DNA of 64,000 nucleotides from JADKAV01 sp963704075 (GCA_963704075.1 CAVPGV010000003.1:75155-139154), one strand, 5' to 3'. Positions 1 through 9,139 are shown, counted from the stretch's first letter. Translations and numbers: made by a program. The notes: generated from the letters alone by a model not told the origin.

Positions 1-92
1 CAGCCCTGGGTGAACAACCGGCCCCGCGCACACTTCGCTGTCCTGAGCGGGAGGCGTCAACCCACGACTCCCGACGGAGCTCCGAAGAGCCA

Positions 93-159
93 GAAATGGC
101 CCGTTACGTGTGAAGTAGCCCGCTATTTGCGGGCCATTGGGCAACTAACGGGCCATTTC
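93..159 (-). terminator. Nested hairpin at the 3' end of the opp operon
   Basis: Perfect 14-bp inverted repeat: arms 93-106 (gaaatggcccgtta) and 146-159 (taacgggccatttc). A second hairpin (gcccgc/gcgggc, about 117-134) sits inside the loop. It lies about 30 bp after the oppF stop and is the likely end of the opp transcript. There is no clear T-tract. Confidence 0.6.
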
Positions 160-189
160 GGTCTCGGACGCCGTGAAACCGACAGGCCG

Positions 190-1242
190 CTATTCCTTCG
201 GCATGTCCGACAGGTCGAGGGCACCGGTTGGCACATCGTTCTCGAGGATGTCGCGGACCTGCGGGAAGTGGCACGCCGAGTACTGGCCGCCCTTGGTACC
301 GATCTGCACCAACGGCGGTTCCTGCTGGGCGCAGATGTCCTGCGCCTTCCAGCAGCGGGTCCGGAAGCGGCACCCCGACGGCGGGTTGGCCGGGCTGGGG
401 ACATCCCCTTGAAGGACGATGCGCCGGCGCTCCTCGCGGCCGACCGGGTCCGGAACGGGGACGGCCGACAGCAGGGCCTGCGTGTAGGGGTGGGTCGGGT
501 ATTCGTAGATCGAGGCCTCGTCACCGATCTCCACGATCTTGCCGAGGTACATGACGCCCACCCGGTCGGAGATGTGGCGTACCACCGACAGGTCGTGGGC
601 GATGAAGATGTAGGTGAGGTCGAACTCGTCCTGCAGTTGCTCGAACAGGTTGATCACCTGCGCCTGTACCGACACGTCCAGCGCCGACACCGGCTCGTCA
701 CACACGATGATCTTGGGGCGCAGCGCCAGGCCACGGGCGATACCGATCCGCTGGCGCTGGCCGCCGGAGAATTGGTGGGGATACCGGTTGATGTGCTCCG
801 GGTTGAGGCCCACCACTTCGAGCAGGTCCTGGACCGCCTTCTTGCGGTCACCCTTGGGCGCCACAGAAGTGTGGATCTCGAACGGCTCTCCGATGATGTC
901 GCCGACAGTCATTCGGGGGTTCAACGACGTGTACGGGTCCTGCAACACGATCTGAATGTCGCGGCGTTTGCTGCGCAGGGCCTTCGAGCCCAGGTGCGCC
1001 ATGTCCTCACCCTCGAACCAGATCTCCCCCGCCGTGGGATCCTCCAGACGCATGATCAACCTGGCCAGAGTGGACTTGCCGCAGCCGGACTCACCGACGA
1101 TTCCGAGGGTTTCGCCCTTGTGGAGGTCGAAGGAGACTCCGTCCACCGCACGAACCTGACCGACGGTCTTCTTGAAGACGATGCCCCGGGTGAGCGGGTA
1201 GTGCTTGACGACGTCCTTGACCTGCATGATCGTCTCAGCCAC
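190..1242 (-). CDS. oppF: Oligopeptide/dipeptide ABC transporter ATP-binding protein (OppF/DppF type)
   Basis: Cytoplasmic ATPase subunit of a peptide-family (PepT) ABC importer; with OppD it powers uptake of short peptides through OppB/OppC. The 350-residue protein has Walker A GESGCGKST, Q-loop, signature SGGQRQRIGIARGL, Walker B IIVCDEPVSALD and H-loop IAHDLSVV, followed by the C-terminal oligopeptide/dipeptide extension with clustered cysteines (CRFRTRCWKAQDIC) that often carries an Fe-S or structural site. I chose the GTG at 1242 because AAGGAGG lies 6 nt upstream; the frame stays open further upstream but only inside oppD. It overlaps the oppD stop by 8 bp, so translation is probably coupled. 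Last gene of the operon. Confidence 0.93.
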   Translation of the reverse strand: MAETIMQVKDVVKHYPLTRGIVFKKTVGQVRAVDGVSFDLHKGETLGIVGESGCGKSTLARLIMRLEDPTAGEIWFEGEDMAHLGSKALRSKRRDIQIVLQDPYTSLNPRMTVGDIIGEPFEIHTSVAPKGDRKKAVQDLLEVVGLNPEHINRYPHQFSGGQRQRIGIARGLALRPKIIVCDEPVSALDVSVQAQVINLFEQLQDEFDLTYIFIAHDLSVVRHISDRVGVMYLGKIVEIGDEASIYEYPTHPYTQALLSAVPVPDPVGREERRRIVLQGDVPSPANPPSGCRFRTRCWKAQDICAQQEPPLVQIGTKGGQYSACHFPQVRDILENDVPTGALDLSDMPKE

Positions 1243-2218
1243 GGGCCACCTCCTTCCAGAAGAAGCATGCCGCCGCGTGGTTCTCGGCGACCTCTTCGGT
1301 AGGTGGCACTTCGCGAACACACAGATCACGGCTGTGTGGGCAGCGCGGATTGAAGCTGCAGCCCGGTGGCAGCGCGAGCAGCGATGGCGGAAGTCCCTTG
1401 ATCGCGTACAACTCCTCGCCTTTGGAGTCGACACGCGGCATCGAGTCCAGCAAGCCTTGGGTATACGGATGGGCGGGTTTGGCGTACAGGTCCCAGACAT
1501 TGGCGCTCTCGACGATCCGCCCGGCGTACATCACCGCGATCTTATCGGCGACGCCGGCAACCACACCGAGGTCGTGAGTGATGAGAATCATCCCCATGTT
1601 GCGCTCGCGCTGCAGATCCTTCAGCAGGTCCATGATCTGGGCCTGCACCGTGACATCGAGCGCGGTGGTGGGCTCGTCGGCGATCAGCACCTTCGGATCG
1701 AGGCTGATTGCCATCGCGATCATGATGCGCTGACGCATGCCGCCGGAGAACTGGTGCGGGTAGTCCTTCACCCTCTCCTTGGCCCCCGGAATCCGCACCT
1801 GCTCCATCAGGTCGACGGCTTTGGCCATGCCTTCCTTCTTGGACATGCCGCGGTGGACCTGGAACATCTCCGCGATCTGGTCGCCGACGGTGAAGACCGG
1901 GTTCAAGGCCGACAGCGAGTCCTGGAAGATCATGGCGATCTCGGCACCACGGATCTTCTGCCGCTCCGATTCGGGCATGGTCAGCAGGTCATTGCCGTTG
2001 TAGAGGATGCGTCCGCCGGTGATGAAGCCCGGCGGCATGTCCAGGATTCCCATGATCGTCTGCGCCGTGACCGACTTACCGGAGCCACTTTCGCCCAGCA
2101 CGGCCAACGTCTCGCCGGCGTCGAGGGTGTAACTGACCCCGTTGATCGCCTCGGCAACTCCGTCGCGGGTACGGAACTCCACGTACAGGTCGTCAACGTC
2201 CAGCAGATGCTCGCTCAT
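1235..2218 (-). CDS. oppD: Oligopeptide/dipeptide ABC transporter ATP-binding protein (OppD/DppD type)
   Basis: Partner ATPase of OppF, 327 residues. Visible motifs are Walker A GESGSGKSVT, signature SGGMRQRIMIAMA, Walker B VLIADEPTTALD and switch histidine ITHDLGVV; the C-terminus has the oligopeptide-transporter motif (LPPGCSFNPRCPHSRDLC). The start at 2218 (MSEHLLDV) lies 4 bp after the oppC stop; a start 11 codons earlier would run into oppC and has no advantage. Intact in all catalytic motifs. Substrate class (di- versus oligopeptide) cannot be decided from the sequence. Confidence 0.93.
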   Translation of the reverse strand: MSEHLLDVDDLYVEFRTRDGVAEAINGVSYTLDAGETLAVLGESGSGKSVTAQTIMGILDMPPGFITGGRILYNGNDLLTMPESERQKIRGAEIAMIFQDSLSALNPVFTVGDQIAEMFQVHRGMSKKEGMAKAVDLMEQVRIPGAKERVKDYPHQFSGGMRQRIMIAMAISLDPKVLIADEPTTALDVTVQAQIMDLLKDLQRERNMGMILITHDLGVVAGVADKIAVMYAGRIVESANVWDLYAKPAHPYTQGLLDSMPRVDSKGEELYAIKGLPPSLLALPPGCSFNPRCPHSRDLCVREVPPTEEVAENHAAACFFWKEVARG

Positions 2219-2222
2219 GGCC

Positions 2223-3191
2223 TCACCGAAGTTTCGGATCCAGGGCTTCACGCACGGCGTCGCCGAGCATGATGAAACTCAACACGGCCACCGATAGGAA
2301 AATGGCGGGGAAGAAGAGCATGAACGGTGCGACCCGGATGTAGGGCTGCGCATCGTTGATCATGGTTCCCCAGGAGATGACCGGTGGCTGCAGGCCCAGG
2401 CCCAGGAACGACAGGGTGGCCTCGGCGCCGATATACCCGCCCAGCGAGATGGTCGCAACCACGATCAACGGGGCCAACGAGTTGGGGACCACGTGTTTGC
2501 GGATGATCCGGCCACTGGTGGCGCCCAGGGCCCGGGCGGCGATCACGAAGTCGGCGTTGCGCACCTGGATCACCGAGGAGCGCATGATGCGGGTCATCGA
2601 GGTCCAGCCGAGGATTCCCAACGCCAGCACCACCTTGCCGACCTCGCTGTACAAGTTGGCGCTGTCCGTCGACGGGAAGGAACTCAGCACCAGAATGCCA
2701 CCGAGCAGCAAGGGGATTCCGAAGAAGATGTCGGTGAGCCGCGACAGGATGGAATCGACCCAGCCGCCGAAGAATCCCGCGATGACCCCGATGAAACCGC
2801 CGACGATCATGGCGAACGCGGTCGCGAAGACACCGACCAGGATCGATGCCTTGGCCCCGTAGATGGTCCGGGTGTAGACGTCGCAGCCGTTGTTGTCGTA
2901 CCCGAACCACGCCGCGCTGGATGGCCCTTGCCTCGACAGGGTCAGGTCACACGTGTAGGGATCCTTGCCGAACGTCAGCAGACTGGGGAAGAACGTCATG
3001 ATCAAGAAGATGAAGATCAGGATCCCGGAGAGGATGAAGATCTTGCTGGAGCGCAGTTCCCGCCAGGCATCGCTCCACAATGAGCGCGGTTTGTCAGCGG
3101 TCGGCTCGGGAGGCAGGCTCGAGCCGCGGTAGGTCTCGGTCTCGACGGTCTCCGGGGCTGCTGCGGAGACGGAGGCGTTCGGATCACTCAT
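2223..3191 (-). CDS. oppC: Peptide ABC transporter permease (OppC/DppC type)
   Basis: Inner-membrane permease of 322 residues. It has an acidic N-terminal cytoplasmic tail of about 45 residues, a first helix (IFILSGILIFIFLIMTFF), a long extracytoplasmic loop holding a cysteine pair (CDLTLS...NNGCDVY), then five further helices. The EAA coupling loop is visible (AARALGATSGRIIRKHVVPN), the point that docks on OppD/OppF. It overlaps the oppB stop by 8 bp and lies 4 bp before oppD, as expected of a co-translated complex. Confidence 0.93.
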   Translation of the reverse strand: MSDPNASVSAAAPETVETETYRGSSLPPEPTADKPRSLWSDAWRELRSSKIFILSGILIFIFLIMTFFPSLLTFGKDPYTCDLTLSRQGPSSAAWFGYDNNGCDVYTRTIYGAKASILVGVFATAFAMIVGGFIGVIAGFFGGWVDSILSRLTDIFFGIPLLLGGILVLSSFPSTDSANLYSEVGKVVLALGILGWTSMTRIMRSSVIQVRNADFVIAARALGATSGRIIRKHVVPNSLAPLIVVATISLGGYIGAEATLSFLGLGLQPPVISWGTMINDAQPYIRVAPFMLFFPAIFLSVAVLSFIMLGDAVREALDPKLR

Positions 3192-4110
3192 AGCGGATCC
3201 TCGGATCGATAGCGCCGTAAAGGATGTCGACCAGCAGGTTGACCAGCAGGAAGACGAGGACCAGGACGGTCACCACGCCCACCACCGTCGCGCCCTCGCG
3301 GGTACGGATCGACAGGTACAACAAACCGCCGATGCCGCGGATGTTGAAGATGCCCTCGGTCACGATCGCACCACCGAGCAGGGCACCGAAGTCCGCGCCG
3401 ATGAAGGTGACCACGGGGATCAGCGAGTTGCGCACCGCGTGCCGTCCGATCACCCGGCGACGGGACAGACCCTTGGAGGTGGCGGTCCGCACATAGTCCG
3501 CCCGCAGGTTCTCCGCGAGATTGCCACGCATCAGGCGTGCCACGTAGGCCAGGGACAGGGACGCCAGCACGAAGGCTGGCAGGATTAACTCATACACCGT
3601 GGCATTCGGTCCCACGGTCGGCGGGAACCACCCCAACTTGATGCCAAACGTGAACTGGGCCAGGAAACCGATCACGAAGACCGGGATCGAGATGACGATC
3701 AACGTCGTGACCAGGATCAGGTTGTCCCAGAAGCCACCGCGGTTGAGGGCTGCCAGCACACCGGCGCTGATCCCGATCACGATCTCGATGATGATGGCGA
3801 TCAGGGCCAGGCGGAAGGTGACGGGAAACGCCTGCGTGATCTCGCTCCACACAGTGCGTCCCGAGAAGCTCTCACCGAAGTTCCCCTGCAGCAGGTTCCA
3901 CAGGTACTTCCCGTACTGCACCGGCAGCGAGTCGTCGAGGTTGAATTTGGCGCGCATCTCGGCGATGTACGAAGCAGGACATGGCCGGTCGCCGCACTTG
4001 CCGACGAACGGGTCTCCCGGCAGCGCCCAGACCATGGCGTAGATGATGAACGTGGTCCCGATGACGACGGGGATCATCTGTAGTAGTCGGCGAATGGTGT
4101 AACGCCCCAC
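3184..4110 (-). CDS. oppB: Peptide ABC transporter permease (OppB/DppB type)
   Basis: Second permease of the peptide importer, 308 residues, six predicted helices. The N-terminus (MGRYTIRRLLQMIPVVIGTT) is typical of OppB/DppB, followed by a periplasmic region with a CGDRPCP cysteine pair and the N-terminal-domain hallmark FNLDDSLPVQYGKYL. The EAA loop is YVRTATSKGLSRRRVIGRHAVRN. It is preceded by the 342-bp spacer after oppA that contains a hairpin, so the permease/ATPase genes may be expressed less than the binding protein. Confidence 0.92.
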   Translation of the reverse strand: MGRYTIRRLLQMIPVVIGTTFIIYAMVWALPGDPFVGKCGDRPCPASYIAEMRAKFNLDDSLPVQYGKYLWNLLQGNFGESFSGRTVWSEITQAFPVTFRLALIAIIIEIVIGISAGVLAALNRGGFWDNLILVTTLIVISIPVFVIGFLAQFTFGIKLGWFPPTVGPNATVYELILPAFVLASLSLAYVARLMRGNLAENLRADYVRTATSKGLSRRRVIGRHAVRNSLIPVVTFIGADFGALLGGAIVTEGIFNIRGIGGLLYLSIRTREGATVVGVVTVLVLVFLLVNLLVDILYGAIDPRIRYE

Positions 4111-4452
4111 GGCGACCCCCTCCCCTCTTCATCGGCAACGATCGAACGATACTCACACGCTGGTCCCGTTGCACGGACGACCCGCGAACTCGCACGGATA
4201 TCTGCCGAGTACGCCCGGGATGTCCGCAGATGTCGGGTCCGGCGACCATCAAACGAGGGCCGCCGCGGGGGCAAAGGGGGCTCAGTGGCCCCGATGTGAT
4301 GGCGATGACGTGCGCTCTGGGGCTTCTGTCCCTTTTCTGCCATCAAAGCTGGGCCGCCGAGGTTGGCAGCGGCCCCGATGTGATGGGAGTATCGCGAACG
4401 ACTGCGGCCCCACCACCCGTGGGGGCGATGGGGCCGCAGTGCGGTGTGCTGA
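4111..4452. other. oppA-oppB intercistronic spacer
   Basis: 342 bp with no gene. It holds the hairpin after oppA (4401-4440) and two exact copies of the 16-mer ggccccgatgtgatgg at 4287-4302 and 4371-4386 (84 bp apart). The left copy overlaps a short stem (ggggc tcagtg gcccc). No convincing start site or small reading frame was seen. Confidence 0.6.
4401..4440 (-). terminator. Hairpin between oppA and oppB
   Basis: Perfect 12-bp arms actgcggcccca (4401-4412) and tggggccgcagt (4429-4440), 12 bp past the oppA stop. Such a structure after a binding-protein gene usually stabilises its mRNA or causes partial termination, giving more OppA than permease. No U-tract follows. Confidence 0.65.
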
Positions 4453-6081
4453 CTAGGCGTTCTGGATGGTCAGCAGGTTCACGCGCGAGAACGGCGTGAA
4501 CTGCACGTTGCTCACCGTGTCCGAGTAGCCGGCGACAACCGAGCCGTACCACATCGGGATCACCGGCATGTCCTGCGCCAGGACGCCTTCGGCCTCCTGG
4601 AACTTGGCGATGCCGTCCTGACCGGGCAGTGCCGCAGCCTCCTCGACCAGGCGGTCGAAGTCGGCGTTGGACCAGTCACCGTCGTTGGCCGACGCGCCGG
4701 TCTTGTACAGCGGGGTCAGGAAGTTCTCGATGGACGGGTAGTCCATCTGCCAACCGGTACGGAACATCCCGGTCATCTCCTTGTTCACGACCTCCGTGCG
4801 GAAAGTCGCGAAGTCGGGAGTCGGCTTGCCGTTGCACTCGACACCGAGCGCGTTGCTGATGCTGACGCAGGTGGCGTCGACCCAGCCCTTGTGCCCGCCG
4901 TCGGCGTTGTAGGCCAGCGTGAGCTTGCCGTCGAAACCACCGGCCTGATCGAACATCTCCTTGGCCTTGGTCGGGTCGAAGTTGCAGTATTCACCGCAGA
5001 CCCCGGCCTTGTAGCCGTTCACGACCGGGGAGACCCAGCCGGTGGAGGGCTCACGCGTGCCGTTGAACACGTTGTCGATGATCTGCTGGCGGTCGATGGC
5101 CATCGAGATCGACTTGCGAAGCTCGGGGTTGTCGAACTTCTTATCGTAGATCGGGAAGCTGATGGTCTGGATGATGCCAGCCGCCTGCTCCACAACACGG
5201 TCACCGAGGACGCTCTTGTACTGCCCGCCGGCCAGACCGGAATCGGGGATGGTGTCCAGCACGTCGAGGTTGCCGGCCTGCAGGTCGGCCCAGGCCGCGT
5301 CGAGATCCTGATAGATCTTGAACTCGACACCGGGGATGCTCGGCTTGGTGTCGCCCGGGTAGTCCGGCCACGCCTTCAGCTTGATGGAGACCTTGGGGTC
5401 CTGGCTCTCGAACTGGAACGGACCGTTACCCACGGGGTTCTCGCCGAAGGCCTCAGGGTCGTCGAAGAACGACGTAGGCATCGGAGCGAAGCCCGAGTAT
5501 CCGACCATCACCGGGAACTGCGAGTTGGGTCGGCTGAGGGTCACCTTGAACTCGGTGTCACTGATGACCTCGAGTCCGCTCATCTCCTCCGCCTTGGGCT
5601 TGCCGACGGGGTTGCCCTCGTCGTCGAACTCGCCCTGCACGTCTGCGAAGCCCTCGATCGGCTCGAAGAAGTAGGAGTTCAGCGCAGCGTTGGGACCGTA
5701 TGCTGCCCAGTTCCACGCGTCGACGAAGCTGCTGGCGGTCACCGGCGTGCCGTCCTGGAACGTCCAGTCGTCACGAATGGTGATGTCCCAGACCTGCTGG
5801 TCGGCGGACTCGATGGAGGTCGCCACGGCGTTCTCCGGCGCAGCGGTCTCTTGGTTGTAGGTCACCAGGCCGGTGAACATGTTGTCGATGACGTTGCCGC
5901 CACCGGTTTCGTTGGTCGCCGCCGGAATCAGCGGGTTCTGGGGCTCGGAACCGTTGACGGTCACGTAACGGGCGGAGTCACCCCCGTCACCGGAACCACT
6001 GTCTCCACCACAGGCGCCGAGTGTCAGTGCCAAGACACTGACACCGATCACCGCCGGGGCGGCCTTCTTGAGTCCACGCAT
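4453..6081 (-). CDS. oppA: Peptide ABC transporter substrate-binding lipoprotein (OppA/SBP_bac_5)
   Basis: 542-residue extracytoplasmic binding protein that captures peptides and delivers them to OppBC. The N-terminus is a lipoprotein signal peptide ending in lipobox LTLGAC (Cys24), followed by a Gly/Ser linker. The body is SBP_bac_5-like: YVTVNGSEPQNPLIPAAT, VWDITIRDDWTFQDGTPVTA, the hinge GENPVGNGPFQFES and the C-terminal NADFDRLVEEA region. The ribosome site AGGAAGGGA precedes the ATG by about 6 nt. First gene of the operon, transcribed away from the secreted phosphodiesterase gene. Ligand is not predictable; family members bind peptides, sometimes nickel, heme or sugars. Confidence 0.92.
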   Translation of the reverse strand: MRGLKKAAPAVIGVSVLALTLGACGGDSGSGDGGDSARYVTVNGSEPQNPLIPAATNETGGGNVIDNMFTGLVTYNQETAAPENAVATSIESADQQVWDITIRDDWTFQDGTPVTASSFVDAWNWAAYGPNAALNSYFFEPIEGFADVQGEFDDEGNPVGKPKAEEMSGLEVISDTEFKVTLSRPNSQFPVMVGYSGFAPMPTSFFDDPEAFGENPVGNGPFQFESQDPKVSIKLKAWPDYPGDTKPSIPGVEFKIYQDLDAAWADLQAGNLDVLDTIPDSGLAGGQYKSVLGDRVVEQAAGIIQTISFPIYDKKFDNPELRKSISMAIDRQQIIDNVFNGTREPSTGWVSPVVNGYKAGVCGEYCNFDPTKAKEMFDQAGGFDGKLTLAYNADGGHKGWVDATCVSISNALGVECNGKPTPDFATFRTEVVNKEMTGMFRTGWQMDYPSIENFLTPLYKTGASANDGDWSNADFDRLVEEAAALPGQDGIAKFQEAEGVLAQDMPVIPMWYGSVVAGYSDTVSNVQFTPFSRVNLLTIQNA

Positions 6082-6458
6082 GGACTATCCCTTCCTAATG
6101 GGTGCTCACATCTTGTTGAGCACATTGTGTTCGGATTCTGTGAGGAATCCCAGCACCACCGTGCACACACGCCGGACGGGTTACGCCGCGGAGTGCGAAC
6201 ATGGAGTTTTGCGTGCGATTTCGGACCCATTCTGCCAATGCGTTTGCGTGAAGGTCACCATAGGGTCGTCAAATCGTTATATCCGTGCTAGTGCAGCGGA
6301 CCCCCTTGACCGGAGATCGGGCAATATGGGTTCCCTGCCGTCGTACGGAACCGATCGGAACGACCTGGATGCCGACTGCGTCACAATGTTCGTGGCACAG
6401 TGTCTCCGAGGCACGTTGCCGAACGGCGGTCCACTGTGGGCGGAGGTGAGCGGTACGC
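6082..6458. other. Divergent intergenic region between oppA and the GDPD gene
   Basis: 377 bp serving as the promoter region for both neighbours. It contains the inverted repeat at 6133-6150 and, at its right end, the strong ribosome site GGAGGTGAG before the GDPD start. I see no gene in it and no unambiguous -35/-10 pairs. Confidence 0.55.
6133..6150. promoter_or_regulatory. Inverted repeat upstream of oppA, possible operator
   Basis: ggattc-tgtgag-gaatcc, a perfect 6-bp dyad with 6-bp spacer, 52-69 bp upstream of the oppA ATG. Position and symmetry suit a repressor or activator site; no regulator can be named. Confidence 0.3.
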
Positions 6459-8060
6459 ATGCGTAGGCGTACGACGGCGGGGCTGCTGGCTCTTGCACTG
6501 ATGGCTGGCGTGGCGCCGGTGGTCCACGCTTTGGAGGGCCGCCCGAACACCGGGATGCTGGTGATAGGTCACCGAGGCGCTCCGGTGTACGCCGCGGAGA
6601 GCACGCTGGGCAGCTACGAACGGGCTGCGAACCTCGGCGCCGATCTGCTCGAGGGCGATTTGGTCATGTCCAAGGACGGGCGGCTGGTCCTGTGCCACGA
6701 CTTGGACCTCAGCCGGGTCACGGACGTGGCGGTCAAGTTCCCGGCCCGCGCCACCGTGCGCAACTTCAACGGCATCGACTACACCGGTTTCTGGGTGGAT
6801 GAATTCACCGTCGCCGAACTTCAGACGTTGCAGAAGTGGGACGGGCAGACACTGGCCACCCTGGACGATCTGATCTCCTTCGCGCAGGGCCGCGGCGCGA
6901 ATCTGTATCTGGAGATCAAGGAGTCCGCCTACTTCCAGGGCCGCGGGCTGGATCCGGTGGCCCCACTGGTCAACACCCTGCGCGCCCGGGGCCTGGCACA
7001 GCGCGGCTCCCCGTTCTGGATCCAGTCGAGCAACCCGGCCGACCTACAGGCGCTGCGACCGCAGGTCGCCAACCGCTTGGTCTACCTGACCCGTGACGTG
7101 GGTCCCGACGATGTCGGGCTGTTCCCCACATACCGGCAGTTCGCCGACGTCCTGGGAGTGCCCACGACCCGCGCCCGCCGGCAACTCGTCCAAGAGGCGC
7201 ACGCAGCCGACCTCGGCGTGCATGTCTGGACCCTGCGGGGCAGCCGTGACGCGTACCGCAAGGCCGCGGCGATCGGGGCCGACGGAGTCATCACGGACTT
7301 CCCTGACCTCGGCGTCGACGTTCGCAACCGGCAACGGGTCGGCGACCGGCCCTCCGGTGTCATCAGCCGGGTCGACAACGGCAACGCAGTCGTGAGTTGG
7401 AACGCGGTTCCCGGCTCCTACTACGCGGTGACATTCGACTTCGGTGATCCGTTGGAGGCGCCGACGGTGTGGACGAACGGCACCTCGGCCTCTTTCGCGA
7501 TGGCGGACGCCAAGGCCGCAGACATCACCGTCTCCCGCTTCGACCCCGCCCGCGGGCGCCTCGGCGATGATGCGTTCACCCGAGCGACGACGGTTGTGAA
7601 GAACTATGGGGCGCCGCCGACAAGGACGCGGGTGCGCAGCGTCGAGGCCATCATCTCCCCCGACGCCAAGACGCGCATCGTCGGCCGAGCGGAACGTCTC
7701 AAGGGCAAGAAGTGGGTGCCTTTGCGCAATTCGCGTGCCTGGCTGCGGGGACGCGGCGAGGACGTCACGGATCTGCGGCGCAACTTCCGCACCGACAAGC
7801 GCGGCGAATTCTCACTCACCGTGCGGGTGCGCGAGGACATCGTGGCCGGCTACATCCCCGAACGGTCCTGGATGGTCGGCGTCACTGCCACGAAAAAGCT
7901 CAAGCCTTCGAGTTCCGACTGGGTCGACAGCAAAGAAGGCCCGCCGCCGGCGCCGAAGAAGGCGAAGAAGGGTAAGGCCCAGAGCCTGCCCAAGAAGGAT
8001 GTCAAGGTCAAGGTCAAGAAGGTCAAGGTCAAGAAGGTCAAAGTCAAGAAGCGGAAATGA
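6459..8060 (+). CDS. Secreted glycerophosphodiester phosphodiesterase with Lys/Val-rich tail
   Basis: 533 residues. A Sec signal peptide (RRRTTAGLLALALMAGVAPVVHA) is followed by a GDPD TIM barrel to about residue 290: IGHRGAP, the metal/catalytic LEGDLVMSKDG and CHD, then YLEIKES. The family hydrolyses glycerophosphodiesters to glycerol-3-phosphate plus an alcohol; an exported copy would recycle lipid head groups or act on teichoic-type polymers. After the barrel comes a beta-rich domain (about 300-480) found in actinobacterial surface proteins, then a basic tail built on the pentad VKVKK, encoded by three 15-bp repeats. The tail could bind anionic wall polymers (inference). Strong ribosome site GGAGGTGAG before the ATG. 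Confidence 0.85.
   Translation: MRRRTTAGLLALALMAGVAPVVHALEGRPNTGMLVIGHRGAPVYAAESTLGSYERAANLGADLLEGDLVMSKDGRLVLCHDLDLSRVTDVAVKFPARATVRNFNGIDYTGFWVDEFTVAELQTLQKWDGQTLATLDDLISFAQGRGANLYLEIKESAYFQGRGLDPVAPLVNTLRARGLAQRGSPFWIQSSNPADLQALRPQVANRLVYLTRDVGPDDVGLFPTYRQFADVLGVPTTRARRQLVQEAHAADLGVHVWTLRGSRDAYRKAAAIGADGVITDFPDLGVDVRNRQRVGDRPSGVISRVDNGNAVVSWNAVPGSYYAVTFDFGDPLEAPTVWTNGTSASFAMADAKAADITVSRFDPARGRLGDDAFTRATTVVKNYGAPPTRTRVRSVEAIISPDAKTRIVGRAERLKGKKWVPLRNSRAWLRGRGEDVTDLRRNFRTDKRGEFSLTVRVREDIVAGYIPERSWMVGVTATKKLKPSSSDWVDSKEGPPPAPKKAKKGKAQSLPKKDVKVKVKKVKVKKVKVKKRK
8007..8051 (+). repeat. Three 15-bp tandem repeats encoding VKVKK
   Basis: Units 8007-8021, 8022-8036 and 8037-8051, consensus gtcaaggtcaagaag, the last with one change. 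A half unit precedes them. They form the basic C-terminus of the phosphodiesterase and are a likely site for length variation. Confidence 0.8.
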
Positions 8061-8137
8061 CCTGCCTCAGGGTCGCCGCCAGGGACCGGGGATAGACTCC
8101 AAGCGCATGGCCCGCGTGCGACCTGGGAGGGTTCACT

Positions 8138-9139
8138 GTGGCATCGAAGAATCTGCGACTGGCCGGCGCAATGTCGCTGGCAATTGTCGTGTCGCTCGGC
8201 GTGGTCACCCCCGGACAGGCCAAAGACCCCAAACCGCTGGGCGAACGTGCCTACGGCTACATCGAGGCTTTGACCCGAGTAGAGAACCCCGATGGCACGT
8301 ACACACGCATTCTGCGCAAGCAGGGAACGACCGGCGAGGTGCGCGCGGCGAAGAGGATTCAAGGCTGGTTCGACAACTCGGGCTACCGGGCGAAGCGGCA
8401 GAAGTTCACATACAGGGCGAAGGGTAAGAAGCACTCGTCGCAGAACGTGGTCGCGGTTCGCAAGGGCAGCGCGAAGAAGGCCGATCCGTCCCGGCCCTTG
8501 GTCATCCTCGGCGCACACTACGACGCCCGCGTCGAGGGGTGGGGCGCCGACGACAACGCCTCCGGGGTCGCGGTGATGCTGGAAGTCGCCCATCGGATGC
8601 GCAACGTGAAGACCGCCTACGACCTGAAGTTCGTCGCGTTCGGCGCCGAGGAGATGCCGGCCGGTGAGAAGGGTTCGGAGCACTTCGCCGAATCCTTGAG
8701 CAAGCGCGACATCAAGCGCGCCACCGTCATGATCAACTACGACTCACTGATCGTCGGCGACCAGATGTACGTGCACGCCGGGTTCAACAAGAAGACCTGG
8801 GCGCGCGACCGGATGGTGCGGCTTGCCAAGAGGTTCCGGCTTCCGATCGACACCCAGCCGGGATGGAATCCCAAGTATCCGGCCGGTCTGACCCCCAACG
8901 GCTTCAGCGACTACTCGTCCTTCAACCGCGCGGGCATCCCGATCGTCGCGTTCGAATCGACCAACTGGGAGATCGGTGACCTCGACGGGTACACCCAGAC
9001 CGAGCAGTACGGCTCCTTCTGGCACACGCCCGAGGACAGCCTGCAGACCATCGAGCAGCGGTATCCCTATCGCCCCCGGGTGCATCTGTTCGCGTTCACG
9101 AAACTGACGATGAAGTTCCTGAAGAGCCTGCGCACGTAG
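8138..9139 (+). CDS. Secreted M28-family zinc aminopeptidase
   Basis: 333 residues. Signal peptide (LAGAMSLAIVVSLGVVTPGQA) followed by a single M28 domain. The zinc and catalytic residues are all visible: GAHYDA (His, nearby Asp), DDNASG (bridging Asp), GAEE (catalytic and metal Glu), the Asp in NYDS and the late WHTPEDS histidine. M28 peptidases remove N-terminal residues from peptides; a secreted enzyme would feed amino acids and peptides to the importer encoded at the left of the window (inference). Start GTG at 8138 with GGGAGG 7 nt upstream. It follows the phosphodiesterase gene by 77 bp and may be co-transcribed with it. Confidence 0.88.
   Translation: MASKNLRLAGAMSLAIVVSLGVVTPGQAKDPKPLGERAYGYIEALTRVENPDGTYTRILRKQGTTGEVRAAKRIQGWFDNSGYRAKRQKFTYRAKGKKHSSQNVVAVRKGSAKKADPSRPLVILGAHYDARVEGWGADDNASGVAVMLEVAHRMRNVKTAYDLKFVAFGAEEMPAGEKGSEHFAESLSKRDIKRATVMINYDSLIVGDQMYVHAGFNKKTWARDRMVRLAKRFRLPIDTQPGWNPKYPAGLTPNGFSDYSSFNRAGIPIVAFESTNWEIGDLDGYTQTEQYGSFWHTPEDSLQTIEQRYPYRPRVHLFAFTKLTMKFLKSLRT

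Noticed and set aside
6236..6262. CRP-like site upstream of oppA (gtgaaggtcac)
   Set aside because: Half-sites are only 3 bp apart, not 6, so it does not fit the CRP/GlxR pattern.
4891..6291. Long plus-strand open frame (466 codons) over oppA
   Set aside because: Antisense shadow of a well-supported gene; composition is rich in Val, Gly, Arg and Asp with no domain or signal, as expected from GC-rich codon phase.
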